Positions 19,435-31,200 of a stretch of 64,000 nt of DNA are shown here, piece by piece (within the stretch, counting starts at the first letter, position 1; each line of letters opens with the position of its first letter). A program made the translations under genes and the position numbers. The notes beneath the pieces are model-generated. The model was not told where the DNA came from. It did no database searches and saw nothing but the letters and a program-made list of their open reading frames with translations. This stretch comes from Blepharisma stoltei (taxonomy: Eukaryota > Ciliophora > Heterotrichea > Heterotrichida > Blepharismidae). The stretch lies in assembly GCA_914767885.1 (NCBI GenBank), contig CAJZBQ010000057.1, forward strand, positions 248,001 to 312,000. The letters are read 5' to 3'.

Positions 19435-19941
19435 ATGTCTGAAAGAACAAAATTTTGTAAAAGTAGAAGCTCTGTAATTGTTGCACCTATACAAAAGCCA
19501 CGTATCACTAAAAGGCTTTCTTTCCCAGATATACCGCTTGAACTGCCCAAGCTGAAACTGTCATGTCGAAGTGTAACCTTCCCCATAATTAAGCGAGACA
19601 GGGTCAGCATGATTATTCAAGACCTGCATCGCCAGCAAGGCACACAATCTCCACGTTCCCCTGACTCAGGAAACAAATCAAGCTCGAGCTTATGATTAGA
19701 AAAGCTTCCAACCACAATTAAAAAAGAAGTCAAAGCTTTTAGAATTAAGAAAAGATTTCAAAATATGAACGATTTTAACCGTCGAATTCCTCAGGATGAT
19801 CCTTTGGAGTGCTATTATGAAAATTTGCCATATATTGAAGATGTCTTACAAGAAAACAGAGAAAAGCATTATCAGAAAATGTCGAAATTGATACTCCCAG
19901 TCTATGAGGAGTCTAATGAAAGCGTTGAAATGGCTGTGTAA
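19435..19941 (+). CDS. Basic/acidic protein of unknown function, one UGA-Trp
   Basis: 168 aa using UGA at 19693-19695 as Trp (SSSLWLEKLPTTIK). The N-terminal half is basic and Pro/Ser-rich (KPRITKRLSFPDIPLELPKLKLSCRS). The C-terminal half is acidic with Tyr pairs (DDPLECYYENLPYIEDVLQ) and a helical EKHYQKMSKLI. No known domain. The start is the ATG after a stop-rich AT region. Single exon, no IES detected. The reading on both sides of the UGA has the same codon style, supporting read-through as Trp. Confidence 0.65.
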
Positions 19942-20183
19942 AACTACAAAACAAATTGAAAACTTTAATAAGATTAATTTATGATGAATATTGTAACTAC
20001 TTGTTTATACTTACAAATAATTGTATCAATAAGAAAAATCAATTTTTTGCTTGAAAATCAGGCTCTAAAATTTTAATTTTAAATCCTCTATCGTATCTTT
20101 TCTAATACAAAGTTTTATTTATGATACCTTGTTTGGTGGGTGTTGATTTAATTTTGATTTCATTTATCTGAATAATAATCATA

Positions 20184-21725
20184 ATGACAGATTATGCACT
20201 TGATATTGGCAATCCTCTGATCAAGTATGCTATGAATCAATTAGGAATTAAAGAAGATGAGCTTTTACAGTTAGAATTCAGCGATTTTTATGAAAAAGGA
20301 GTCAATGAAGATGTTCAAAAAATCAGATATGAACACCACATTAAAAAACTCCAAGAGACCGTTAGATTAATTAAAACCTTCATTAGAGAAGAAAGAGGAA
20401 GGAAGCCAGAGTCGTATTTTGATAGGCATAACACGTCAAGTAGCCCTCAAAGCTCTATGGATACCTCTAAAAGAATAACTGATTCTGAAAAAGGCAAAGA
20501 AAAATGCATTGAAATAATAAATAATGCATTAAGCGAAATCGAAAGGACAGAAAAATACAAAAGTGCAACTGAAAAAAAACTAAAAAGTGCCCAGCAGGTT
20601 AAAAAGAGGCTTAAAGAAGATTTCTCTAAAAAAAAGAATAAACAGGATGAGTTCAAAGTCCTCCAGAAATTGAATTTTGAAAAATTAAAGCTAGAAGAAG
20701 CAAAAGCTCAAAATAATGTGTTAAAAACAATTTTATCCTCATCACCAAGATTTTTTAGAACAGAGGATACCCAAATAAATGGAGCTAGATCTAAAAGCAA
20801 CTCGGTGCTATCAAAACGTCTTGAAGCCAAGTCATTTCTAGATAATAACAATGATGAAGCATATGATTCTGATGTCCAAGCAAGACTTAATTCATTTTAC
20901 ATGAAAATCGAAAAATCTAAAGCAAATTATGAGCAGCAGCTTCAAATGAAAAGAGAAATTGCTTCTAGAAAATGCTCAGAATTTAGCGCAAAATCAGAAA
21001 AACCGAATGATATGCAAACTGTAGAAAAAGCATTGAGAATTATTAATAAACATAAAGATGCATCAGATAGGAGAAGTAAAAGTGTGATGAAATTAAGAGA
21101 AGAGAGAGAAAAATTAAAAAAGAAAAATCAGGATAGGTATTCTAGTGTTCAAGATAGAGCTAAGGAACAAGAAAAAAATATACTATAATATGATAAATTT
21201 AATAAACAATAAACAGCTATGCCATATTTACTGAAATAATAAAGGCTTTAATATAAGATTTTATTAGACAGGCCAAACAAAAATTAAATATTTTAAAAAA
21301 AGCTGAATACCTTGAAAAAAAGCTAAAAGCATCAAAAAATCTATTAGAACAGAAGCAGGCAAATCTCAATAAAAATATTGCAATCAAAGCAGAATTGCAT
21401 AGACTTCGAGGAATTGACACAATACAAAACGTAGAACGGCAAAAGAGAGTATTGGTATAGGATAATTAGGAACGCACGTAGAGAACAAATACTAGAAAAA
21501 CAGTTTATGGATAATCAGCGAGTAGAAGCAATAAAGAAAGAAAAAGAAATTACAGTTAATTATAAGAGAGAGCAAGCTTTGAAGGCTATGATGGACAAAG
21601 AAAAAGCTTTAGAAATTGCAGCTGTTATAAGGCGAGCACCTGATCACAAAACAGCTCATGAACGATTAAAAGAAATAGAACTCCGCACCACGTCTAATTT
21701 TAATTCGCCCAATAAGAAAGACTAA
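20184..21725 (+). CDS. Long coiled-coil protein, one IES and one unresolved junction
   Basis: Largely charged, heptad-like sequence (KCIEIINNALSEIERTEKYK, VKKRLKEDFSKKKNKQDEFKVLQKLNFEKLKLEEAKAQ, KLREEREKLKKKNQ) with a Ser/Arg-rich middle. Exon 20184-21160 joins 21265 onward by removing a 104-bp IES, giving QDRARQAKQKLNILKKAEYLEKKL. Around 21440-21473 the frame shifts by one: VERQKRV ends and IRNARREQILEK resumes. A 15-nt GT-AG stretch there (GTATAGGATAATTAG) does not fix the phase. A 13- or 31-bp TA-bounded loss or a 19-nt intron would. Probably a cytoskeletal or basal-body protein; no specific family recognised. Confidence 0.6.
21161..21264. other. Candidate short IES in the coiled-coil gene (104 bp)
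   Basis: TA at 21161-21162 (GCTAAG) and 21265-21266 (ATTAGA). Same phase on both sides; removal joins two coiled-coil segments in frame. The interior has multiple stops. Confidence 0.6.
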
Positions 21726-21948
21726 AACGATTTATTTTATAATTTTATACCATTTGCAGTTATTTTGATCATTAATAGGTACTCAGTGCATTTTTAATTA
21801 GAAAATAAGATATCAGAAGTGTCTAATTTCTCTAATTCTGTATATTATCAAGAATTTTATCAATTTTTGATAATTCATGGTACTGATAGCTTAAAGCGAA
21901 TAGGTATTAAATCTTTTTATAACCAATCGACAATTATTGTTATTAAAT

Positions 21949-23562
21949 TTAGAAAAAGCGTTTCTGATTTCTCTTGCTGGTATTTCTTTCCAAGCTTAAA
22001 GGTCGAATAATATCGTAAATATCACCTGATTTTTCAGGCATTGTTCCACTTGTTTCATCGTACGGATATCCATTTAATCTTTGCAAGAAATCATACTCTA
22101 TTCTTTTTGTTGATTCTGTTCGGCTGCAGGCGCTATTTTCAGGAGGCCTAACTTCTTGAGTTTTTAATACATTTTTCTCTAAATGTTTTCAATTGAAAAC
22201 TATATTTGATTTCCTAGGAATTTGGACATCATAAACTTCAATTGATTCACTGATATCCATAATAATAAAATAATTACATGAAGAAGTGGTTCTTTCCGAG
22301 AGACCTTCCTATGGAATAACCGCATAGGGGTAATTTGATAGCACAATGATGGAAAGAGATAAGATTTTTACTGCCTGACACACTCGAGGATCCTTAGGCA
22401 GGACATGAGCTGAAGTTAGATTTGGGCAAGGTCAAACACAACCATTGAGAACTTTCTGACCATTTTGATGTGCCTTCTGGGGTGCTTTCTAAACAAGATA
22501 GCTTAAGTATGCCTAAACTATCCTGCTATAGAAAGAGCAATACACAAACACCTAAATAACTAACTCCCTTCCCTTCTGTGAGAAAGCAAACAATTGGAAA
22601 AGTCCCTATTTTTGGGTAAAAAAACACCTTCCACGAAAGAACAAACATTTTTTTAAAAATCTTTTTATGAAATAATAATTGAGAATTAATATAATTGAAT
22701 TTTTTTAAAAACTGGAAAAAAAATCACCCCTTAGTGAGCGAGCAAATTTTTTTGTTAGCTCAGGGGGGATAAGTAAGAAAGAATTCACTGATATCCATGA
22801 TCCTATCATGATTACCTTCTTTATCGTAGCAGTCTGTAAAAATTTGATTTGGAAAAATCTTTGGAGCTTTAGCTACTTCTTTGCCTTCTAAATTAATCAG
22901 AGATTTCAGCTTTAAATTTCCTTCTGAAGAAGATCGGATGTGTCGGTTCGTTGTTAGAAATTGTGCTGGAGGCTTCTTTTTCTTATGCTTGTGATTGAAA
23001 ACTGATCATAAATAAAATTGCTTGAGTGAGAGAAAAATTTAGCAGAGCTAATTTCACCTGAAGCGAAAACCATTTTATTTATGGGGTTGGGTTTTACCTC
23101 GAGAACTTCTGCCAGCAACAGCGGTTTAACTTTGGGGATAACCAAAGGGACTGCTCCGCAGTGCGATCAAGAGGCTCAGGTCTTTACACCTCAGCACACC
23201 CGAGGAGGTGGACCCTTAGGCGGAACACGTGCAGGAGCTGAGTCGGAACAAAGCCGTGGTGGCAGCGAAGCCCGTCGAAGCCGGAACTCCGTACTTTCCC
23301 GTGCTTTGGTGATTAAAATGGATCGATCCAGCGGTCCATGGACCCGACACGCGGATAAATATGGTGGCAGCTCTGGAGTTGGCTACCCCGTAGTGGACGT
23401 AAAGCGTTATAGATAATTAAGATTAAGATTAAGATTGAAAACTGATCTTTTTTGCTGAAGTGAATCAGAAAATTTAGGAGCTTCTTTGCAAGAGATTGAC
23501 TGGACCAGGATATCTTGAATTGGAATTTCAGAGAAAGCCCTTTTATGTTCAATTTTTTTCAT
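21949..23562 (-). CDS. Basic protein of unknown function carrying two retroposon insertions
   Basis: Removing 23008-23447 and 22261-22798, each leaving one copy of its target duplication, gives exactly 212 codons (211 aa), starting MKKIEHKRAFSEIPIQDILV and ending NTSKRNQKRFF. One UGA reads as Trp (VFNWKHLEKN). The N-terminal half has KHKKKKPPAQF and RHIRSSSEGNLKLKSL, phosphorylation-prone basic stretches. The C-terminal part has YDFLQRLNGYPYDETSGT. No family recognised. The exact restoration of one frame from two independent duplications argues the gene is real and that both insertions are removed. Confidence 0.72.
22261..22798. mobile_element. Retroposon-like insertion with 16-bp target duplication, hosting a nested MITE
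   Basis: Flanked by ATTCACTGATATCCAT at 22245-22260 and 22783-22798. The AT-rich start (aataataaaataatt) may be its tail, in which case it is on the minus strand; GC-richer body 22275-22550. A MITE is inserted at 22561-22773. Removal restores MDISESIEVYDVQ in the host gene. The duplication contains a TA. Confidence 0.82.
22561..22773. mobile_element. MITE nested in the retroposon (213 bp)
   Basis: Left TAactcccttcccttctgtg, right ttgttagctcaggggggataagTA. Decayed member of the CTCCGTGAGCGAAC family, with the characteristic caattggaaaagtccctatttttgg-like block next to the left end. Confidence 0.75.
23008..23447 (+). mobile_element. SINE-like retroposon, family A (440 bp)
   Basis: Flanked by GATTGAAAACTGATC at 22993-23007 and 23433-23447. 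5' part ataaataaaat...agagctaattt, body with tcgagaacttctg, agcggtttaactttgggg, cccttaggcggaacacg and gcaggagctgagtcg, and 3' tail (attaag)n. Shares all these blocks with 28932-29378. Several short open frames in it are not protein-like. Confidence 0.88.
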
Positions 23563-23752
23563 TAAAATTAGTTAAAATTAATTTGCATGAAATAAAGAAA
23601 TCAGACGTTGCTTAGGTTGGAGATAGATTATTATGATTTTATTCTATATAAGCCTAACCTAAAGTAATTAGTTTTATTTTACTGAATATGCATCTGACAT
23701 TTAATTAAAAACTCATTTCTGTCTTCGCGAAAACTCCTTTTTTGGGTAATAT

Positions 23753-24575
23753 ATGGACGAAGCAGATATAGAGGATGGCGAAGTTTTAGAACAAGAAGAG
23801 TCTGTACAAACTCCCAGCCCACCTATAACAGTTCTTCAGAATAAACAAGAAAATAAGAAGCCTGATGTTCAACGAATGAAGCGCCCAAGACCAGATGAAT
23901 CAAAAATTAAAAAGGTAAAGTGCAAATATTGGGCTGGAGGAACTTGCCATAAAGGCCAAGACTGCACTTTTCTTCATGAAGGAGCTCAATTGATGAAAGA
24001 CGAGCTCTGCAAGTATTTTGTGACAGATACATGCATAAAAGGCGATGAATGTGTGTATTCTCATGATACCAAAAAATTCCCTTGTAAGTACACCATTTCG
24101 GCTTAGTTTAGCATTTTTAAATTTTTTTTTTTAAATTTTCATAGCTAAATATAATATCAAATATTTTCATGGTGTCGGGTCATGCCACTTAGGAGATACT
24201 TGTAGATTTTCTCATATAAGGCTTACACCTGAAATGATTCCTAAATTCATCAAAGATAATGAAGCCTTTTTGCAGCAAGTCCAACAAGCAAGAGGATATA
24301 CCAATTTAGGAGAGTATTATAATCAATATGCAAGAGAAAAAGCAAATCTTCAGCCGTTATTGCCGCTTCCTGGGAATATATTAGGAATTCCGCAGTTTCC
24401 ACCTCCAATTGCACCTGTTTGGATACCTCCAAAGCCTCCTAGTCCAGATCTCTCATCAAGGTTGCATGCTAGTGGAATTATCAAGAGTAGGAATATAACG
24501 ATCCCGAAAGGCGATTTATCTAAATTGAGGAAACCACCGAATTCCCATGTTTACAAGAAGCCTAAATTTAGCTAA
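23753..24575 (+). CDS. Triple CCCH zinc-finger protein (ZC3H4/6/8-like), one short IES
   Basis: Exons 23753-24088 and 24162-24575 join to 250 codons (249 aa). Three fingers: CKYWAGGTCHKGQDCTFLH, CKYFVTDTCIKGDECVYSH and, only after removing 73 bp, CKYFHGVGSCHLGDTCRFSH followed by IRLTPEM. This arrangement (FPCK(Y/F)FH..., then a PLT-E-like tail) resembles animal ZC3H4/6/8, nuclear proteins in RNA surveillance and snRNA transcription. The N-terminus is acidic then basic (KKPDVQRMKRPRPDE). The C-terminus is Pro-rich (PLPGNILGIPQFPPPIAPVW). Confidence 0.85.
24089..24161. other. Short IES splitting the third CCCH finger (73 bp)
   Basis: TA at 24089-24090 and 24162-24163. Removal gives CCT TGT AAG TAT TTT CAT GGT (PCKYFHG), a perfect finger. 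Spliceosomal reading (GTAAGTAC...TTTCATAG) would instead give PSKYNIKYFHG and lose the first zinc Cys, so DNA-level TA excision fits better. Confidence 0.92.
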
Positions 24576-25225
24576 TAAATCCTACACAATATGTATTAAT
24601 AAATAACTATTTTCATTAACTTTCACTTGACTAGTGAACAAAGCCATTGCAAAAACTCCACACGCACCATTATTTAAATATAATCTTTTAAAAAAAAATT
24701 AAGCCTTTGATAGAGAGAAGCTGCATATACTATAAGGCTCCGAGACAAAATTAAGAATCAGGCCGAAAGCTGGAGGAGTGCTATCTCTGGTGGAAATACT
24801 GAAATACCTAGGAGGTTGGCTAGTAGCTGAACAAGCTCTCCACGAAGACTAATCTCAGGTGAGACGTAAAAGGAGCCCTAATTTCTAATTAATTTTAATT
24901 AATCCTAGAGAGAAAAAAAATGCTTCCTAGCCAAGAGCAAGAGTAAGAGATTAATTGCTTTTAATTTTTGAATTTTAGGCTTCTGAATTAAGATTGTTAG
25001 GATTGTGTACGACTTGAATATTGAAAAAGAGAATAGCAATTAATATTTGATTTCTGTTCGCGGTTTATAAAAAAAGAGCTAATACAGAAATAAGCTTTTA
25101 AAAATATCTCACTGAATATAAGTTTCCTTTAAAAGAATAGATTATTAAATCGCTAAAATTAAAAATTTTAAAACTAATACAATAAGCATGAAAAAGGTTC
25201 TCTTTTTCTGTTTTTATTAAAAATT
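24576..25225. other. Intergenic with a GC-richer patch (24714-24895)
   Basis: Contains about 180 bp of less AT-rich, non-coding sequence (aggctccgagac ... caggtgagacgtaaaaggagccc) ending in a (taatt)n-like tail. Possibly a short retroposon or a structured RNA; no clear target duplication was seen. The rest is AT-rich flank, including the upstream region of the channel gene. Confidence 0.45.
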
Positions 25226-28200
25226 ATGTCTAAAAAACCTGATGAAGCAAATAAAGAGGAAAAAAAGGAGCCAAGCAGGCCAAACTCTCCAGTATCACTA
25301 TTCGGCTCTGATGGAGAAGATAGATTAAATTATATTAGAATAGGTCTTCGGGGTTTATTTTAGCCCCTCTCTGCCTTCACCGACTTCAGAATCTTCGTCC
25401 TAGGCACACAATTAAAATGGCGAGCCATCCGACCCGTCCTTCTCCTGTACCCTCAGGGATTACGGGGTTAAGAAGTAAATGGGCCTGGATATTGTGTCCA
25501 GGGTGGGTTTTTTTTTACCTTGGTCGGGACACCACGACAAGGTTTTTTTACCTCTCACAAAGACGAGAAGACCAGAGCCGCAGAATCAGGAGTCACACTT
25601 CAGGACTAGAAGGAAGTGAGGAAGCTTGTAGTGGAGCTTGGGGACCTGAAGAAGACTCCGGAAGGCTACTTTTCCCCCTCCCCAGAAAGGACGGCGCCGG
25701 GTCACTAGACCCTGATCAAAGGAGTACCTGGGTGAGTCTCCCTGTCAGATGGCGACGTCACCATTTTTTGGTGACGTCGGCAGAAAATGGAGTGAGCAAC
25801 AGAGCCGGTGCATAGGGCGCAAGCCTAAAGCTGGCAGCGCTGGGTAGAGGCTGAAATAAACCTCCGTGACCCGCTAAAACTAATTAATCTAATCTAATCG
25901 TCCTAGGCATCTATTTGCACTTACGCTCTTTACTGTCGATATCACCAAAAAATGATGGCATCGCCATCTCTCAAGAGAGACGCACCCATGCACTTCCCTG
26001 GACAACTCCTAGCGGTCGGCATTATATATCCGGGGAGATAGGGCACACCCTGAAATCCTCTTCTGGCACCCATTACCCTTCGCAGAGTTGTTACATGAAC
26101 TCTGGTTTCCTTGTCTATGGTACAGATTAAAGAATCCTGCTTTGGTGTCCAGACCGGGGAGAAAAAAAGGACACAAGTTCCAGATCCTAGCCCTCTTGAC
26201 CGAAAAAACCCCTAGTGTATGGGAGAGGATAGGCTGGATAATTCGCCATTATTTGTGTGTCTGATGGAGAAGAAGAAGTAAAAATCCCCACAAAGAAAAA
26301 GAATAATAGTTCAAATGACCCAAACATAATAATAAATCAAATTAAATTAAGATCTTAACGTCTTCCAGATTTGATGCCTCTGCACGCTTTCGATCAACGC
26401 CAGTCTGCATCCTTGTGGCAATTCAGCCGCTATTTGAATTGATCTTCTCTAGGAGCAGGGCTTGCACTGTGATCCCCAAGAGTATCGACGGGTTAGAAAG
26501 ACCCCTGTCAGTACGCAATCAGATGCTATGGAGGTAAAGGTAAGCCTGATACCTCTTATCGGACACCTTTGGGAGGTGTGACACTCAAGTAAAAAGAGCC
26601 ACAGCCCTCGAAAACCAATAGAGAAAGAACCCGTGGCATGAAAATCACCCGAATAAATAATGCCTAGACTGGAATGGCAGCCAATGTCGCTTCACACCAG
26701 CAGCCGTCACGCAGCAAGCCTAGAGTTAGAATCAGAGGTACTTAGCCTTGATATAGGCTATAAAACCATTTTGGTGTCCACAGTGGTCGTCATCGTCAAG
26801 GACATATTTGCCACCACCATTTAATTATATAATAATAAAGGAATCACCATCAGTTAATAATATCCCAAACACAATAAGCCATTATAATTTATCCCCTGAG
26901 TCCATACAACTTCCTACAAAAAACCAAGTTTTAAGTGCAGAATCCACTATTAAAAACCCCTTTGAAGAATCTGTTTTTCAAGCTCCATCAGTAGATGAAG
27001 ATGAGCCGCCTCCTTGGGAATTGGAGGAAAATGAAATTAAGCCACCCCAAAAAGCTTCAGAAGCTATAAAGCCAACAAATCAGTCAATAAATGCATTTTT
27101 CGAGGAATCAAAATTTGATGAAGTTTCATTTTTACCTGATACGTCTAAAATAACGTTTAATCCTGAAGGAAATCAATCAGAAGTCGAAGAGGATAAGCCT
27201 CCATGGGAAATGGACGAGCTTGAAGTGCCACTAAGTATACCAATGCCTCAGGTTCCTATATATTCAGAGTCTCCTGATATTAAAAAAAGTGTAAAAAAGC
27301 CAGCTGTAACTGTAACCGAAGTAGAAAAAATGCCCGAAAAAGAAAGCTCAGACTCTGAAGAAGACAAATCCCCTTTTGATGACGACTTTTTAATGTCACA
27401 AATGCCACAATTAGCAAATAATCATAGCTCTCAAGCCGAATACTTAAAAGAAATTCCAAAATCAAGAGCCCCTGCTTATTTTGCCCAGCCTCTTGATGGT
27501 ATCATAGCAAAAACAGGGACCGTCTTTAATCTGAATAATAAAAAATTATCAACCTCAGGATATTTGCAAATAGGCGATATCATCAGTTTAGTGACAAGAG
27601 ACGTAGCGCATACAGCTGATGAAGTGTTTTATTATACAGGAGTGATATCAGGTGATGGTATTGCAAGCTCTGAGCTTGAATGTGTACCTAAAAAGCCAAT
27701 GCAGCAGCAAAAAATTGATACTCTATTTAGACAGTGCTTATTTAGAATTGAGCCAGCTCGACAGTATGGGTTTTCAAGCTTACTTTCATATTATGAAAAT
27801 CATAAAGAAAAACATAAAAAATCTCATGAAGAGCCAAATAGAATCATGAAAAATAAATCAAAGGCTGATTTTAAGCTTGAACAAGAATTAAAAAAATATA
27901 TGACCATCCACGGCACACAAAATAATGATCATGAAAAAGATAAAATCCTTGAAGAGCTTCGGCAGCAAGCAAATGAAGAAATGGCTGGGAATGAAACTGA
28001 GCTCGAACTTTCTGAAGGAAGAATAGTCACTTATGGAGAACGTATACAATTGAGGCATATTCATAGCAATTCTTTTATAACCACATCTTTAGAAATAGCA
28101 AAGGAGCATGGCTGCTTAAAGCTAAAGCTATCAAAAAATGGAAACGAGGGTTCATGGTTTGAAATTATGCCTGGGGATAAATTAAGGCAAGAAGGTGAAA

Positions 28201-31200
28201 TGGTAAGATATCTTGATGGCTTTTCATTAATTTCAAGCGCAGAGAGATCGAAATATTATTTGCATATGGGCGTATCACTTGTATATTCAAGAAATTCTTG
28301 TTGTGAGCTTAATGCAAGTGAAGCGGCTTCTTTATGAAAAGCACGAAGATATATGACCCACTACCAAAACAAGGCGAACCCAGAATATGTGTCTACAGGA
28401 GACTCCTTCAGAATTTTCCATAAGCAATTTGAAGGATATTTAAGCATTTCCACCAGGAATCTGGGGTCTCAGCTTTCTGAAGAAATTAAAATTGTTAATG
28501 TGCTGAATAAAGAAGATTATAAGGATGTAGAAGTTTGTCAAGTTGGTGTTAAAAAAGAAGAGGCTGATGCCCAGGATTATGGAAGAGTTGAAATATTTCT
28601 TGAAAAAAATCCTTCAAGCAGGTCTATTTGGGAACTTGAAAGAGTAAACCCATTCCATGGAGGACCTACTAGGTCGAATGAATTAGTCAGAATTAGGCAT
28701 GCGAGCACAGGGATGTATATGTTTATCACACAAAGGGGAGGGGCATTACTAGACCAGTTTACCAAAAGCAATTTTTCACTAATTCCAGAAGACCCTGATG
28801 AAAAATTCCTTACTCCTTGGCTAGATAATTTATATGATGGTGGCGAATAAATTTTTTACTTGACGACGATGCATCACCTTGGTTGCAAAAAACTTAAAGG
28901 CCTAAATCAGGGTCTGAGCCATTTAATTCTAGATAAATAAAATGGCATTCGGTTCGAGAGAAATTAGCTCTGCTAATTTTCTCTCCCTCATGGAATTTTA
29001 TTTATAGGGTTAGGTTTTCACTCGAGAACTTCTGGACAGCAATAGCGGTTTAACTCTGGGGATAACCAGAGGAACCACTCCTCAGTCCACTCAAGATTTC
29101 GGGCTTTTACCTCTCAGCACATCCCCACAGGAGGATGACCCTTAGGCGGAACACGCGCAGGAGCTGAGTCGAGCGACAAGGGCGACGGCAACGCGCCGGG
29201 TGAGACGTGCAGCAAGGCTGGTGAAGCAGGAATTGATAGAAGGCTTGGATGGGGCTGACCCGTGCCAAGATGGCTCGCCTACGTCACTAGTTTTTGCTAT
29301 AGGCCCTTTTGGGCTGCGGCACTAGACACCTTAAACACCAGATAATTAAGTAAGTAAGTAAGAGCCATTTAATTCTAATTCTTGACCATCAGATAGTGGG
29401 GAATTTGTGAGGTAAGTGGCCTTGGGAATTAGCTGGTGTTAACTTCATGACTAGGTATTGAGTATAAAGATGATTTTGAGCATCAGCTTTTCCCCCTCCA
29501 GCTTCAGACGGTATGATTTTTTTTCCCTGGGTGTCAGCAGGAGGTATTGGGCTAGCCTTTACCTCCATAACTCTGACGGCATACTGGCAGGACTTCTCCC
29601 TAACATTCCTGGGTTCCAATATTCAAGCCCTACTCCTAGAGATGACTACTGCTCCAAATAGTGGCTAAATTTCCCCCTGACAAGAAGGTAGTCATTGGTT
29701 GAAAGCGTTTTGGCAAATCTGGAAGATGTTGAGACTCTTAACCTAATTTACTCCTTGATTTAACGACCCAGTCGTTCGATCAAGTAATGGAAAAATTCTT
29801 CATATAGATTTTTTCCCGATAAATAGTTTATGCGCTCATAATAAAAGATAGAGCATTCAATATGTTACAAAATTTCCTAGAAAACAGTATAATTGCTTCT
29901 AACCAATTATAGCAATATCTCTAATATTCATTATTATGGATGACTGCATGAGAATCATTCAATCAAGAAGAAGCATTACTTTAGCCCTATCCTACAGTAG
30001 AAAAACCAAGCACAACTCCAACAACATCAGAAATCCTGCAACTCCCCCAACATCAGAAATCCCACAACTCCCCAAAATTCAATCAAGGATAGGGGCTAAT
30101 TTTTCAATTTTCAATAAAATTTTTCGATCAAGGATACAGGAGTTAGATTTAACCAGCATTTGCAAATTAGATTGGTCAAAAACGACATGGGAGGCTTATA
30201 TCTTGCAACAAAAGAAGAAGATATAAACATGATTGATTTCAAAGAAGATTTAAATATAGACTATCAAAAAAAAGTTTCGCTTTGCATGACACCAAATAAA
30301 AAAGAAATACTATTAACAACCTTTGTATTGGAAGACGTCCAAGAGGATTATTCACTTCACATATACCAAACTACAAGAATTGTGAAAAAAATGATGGAAT
30401 TTTATGAATTTGTAAATAAATGGGGAGTTTTGCAGGTTGGAATTCCGCCAGTTCCTTCCTATGATTATGAGTATGCAGTTGATACAGAAACCGAGCTTTA
30501 TGAATGAACTGAGCATATGTATGATATTTTGAATAATTTGAGAGAAAGAATTGTAGTAGAAGAATTAAACCCAAATATATTTAAAAGCAGACAAGAAGCT
30601 ATTAAAGATTGTGGGCTATTAGATCTTATGCTTAGAATTGCAAAGCTTGTTGAGAAAAAAATAAAAGTCCCAGTGTCTGTAAAAGCAAGCACTGATTTAG
30701 ATAGGAGAAGACACTATACGTCACTAATGCTAGAGCTGCTCAAACAAAACGCTGAAGAAGAACTTCATTTGCCCCAATTGGTAGCTAAAAAGCATCTTGA
30801 AAGGTTTATCAAAAGATTATATGATACTATTCATTTGTGCATTAAAGATAATGTAGCATGCTGTGGAGAGCTGAAAAATTATTATAAGTTTTTAAACAAC
30901 CAGATAGGACGAAATAGACTTGAGGTAAAACGAATCATTAATGAATCATTTAAGCACTCTAGCGAAATGCTGAATGAAACCTCCTTAACTCAATTTCTTG
31001 ATTGGGCAAATCAGCTGAAGCCTCTCAATGAAACTGATTATATAAGAGACCAAATTATGGTACTTAAAATATTAACGTCTCTATGCATTTTTAAGAAAAA
31101 AGGAATTGAAAGGCCAGTTCAACGCTATCAAAAGCTTGTAAAAGAATTTCTTTTTATAAATGGTAAACCATTGAAGCTAGCAAAATTTGATACCGTACAA

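Larger units (their letters stand above)
28826..30143 (+). mobile_element. Composite IES in the channel gene: R1 retroposon + nested SINE + MITE (1,318 bp)
   Basis: TA at 28826-28827 and 30144-30145. Removal gives TPWLDRFNQHLQIRLVKND in frame. Contents: R1 5' part (28838-28931), family A SINE (28932-29378), R1 3' part (29379-29748, gcaaatctggaagatgtt...) and a MITE of the CTTGATCGAACG family (29749-30143) abutting it. Confidence 0.75.

Noticed and set aside
23081-23416. GC-rich 111-codon open frame
   Set aside because: Entirely inside a target-duplication-flanked SINE; the related copy at 28932 does not preserve the frame.
24086-24144. 59-nt GT-AG spliceosomal intron
   Set aside because: Splicing it destroys the third CCCH finger; TA excision of 73 bp restores it perfectly.
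25417-25815. 132-codon open frame
   Set aside because: Inside the nested SINE; no protein-like conservation, composition follows the element's GC bias.
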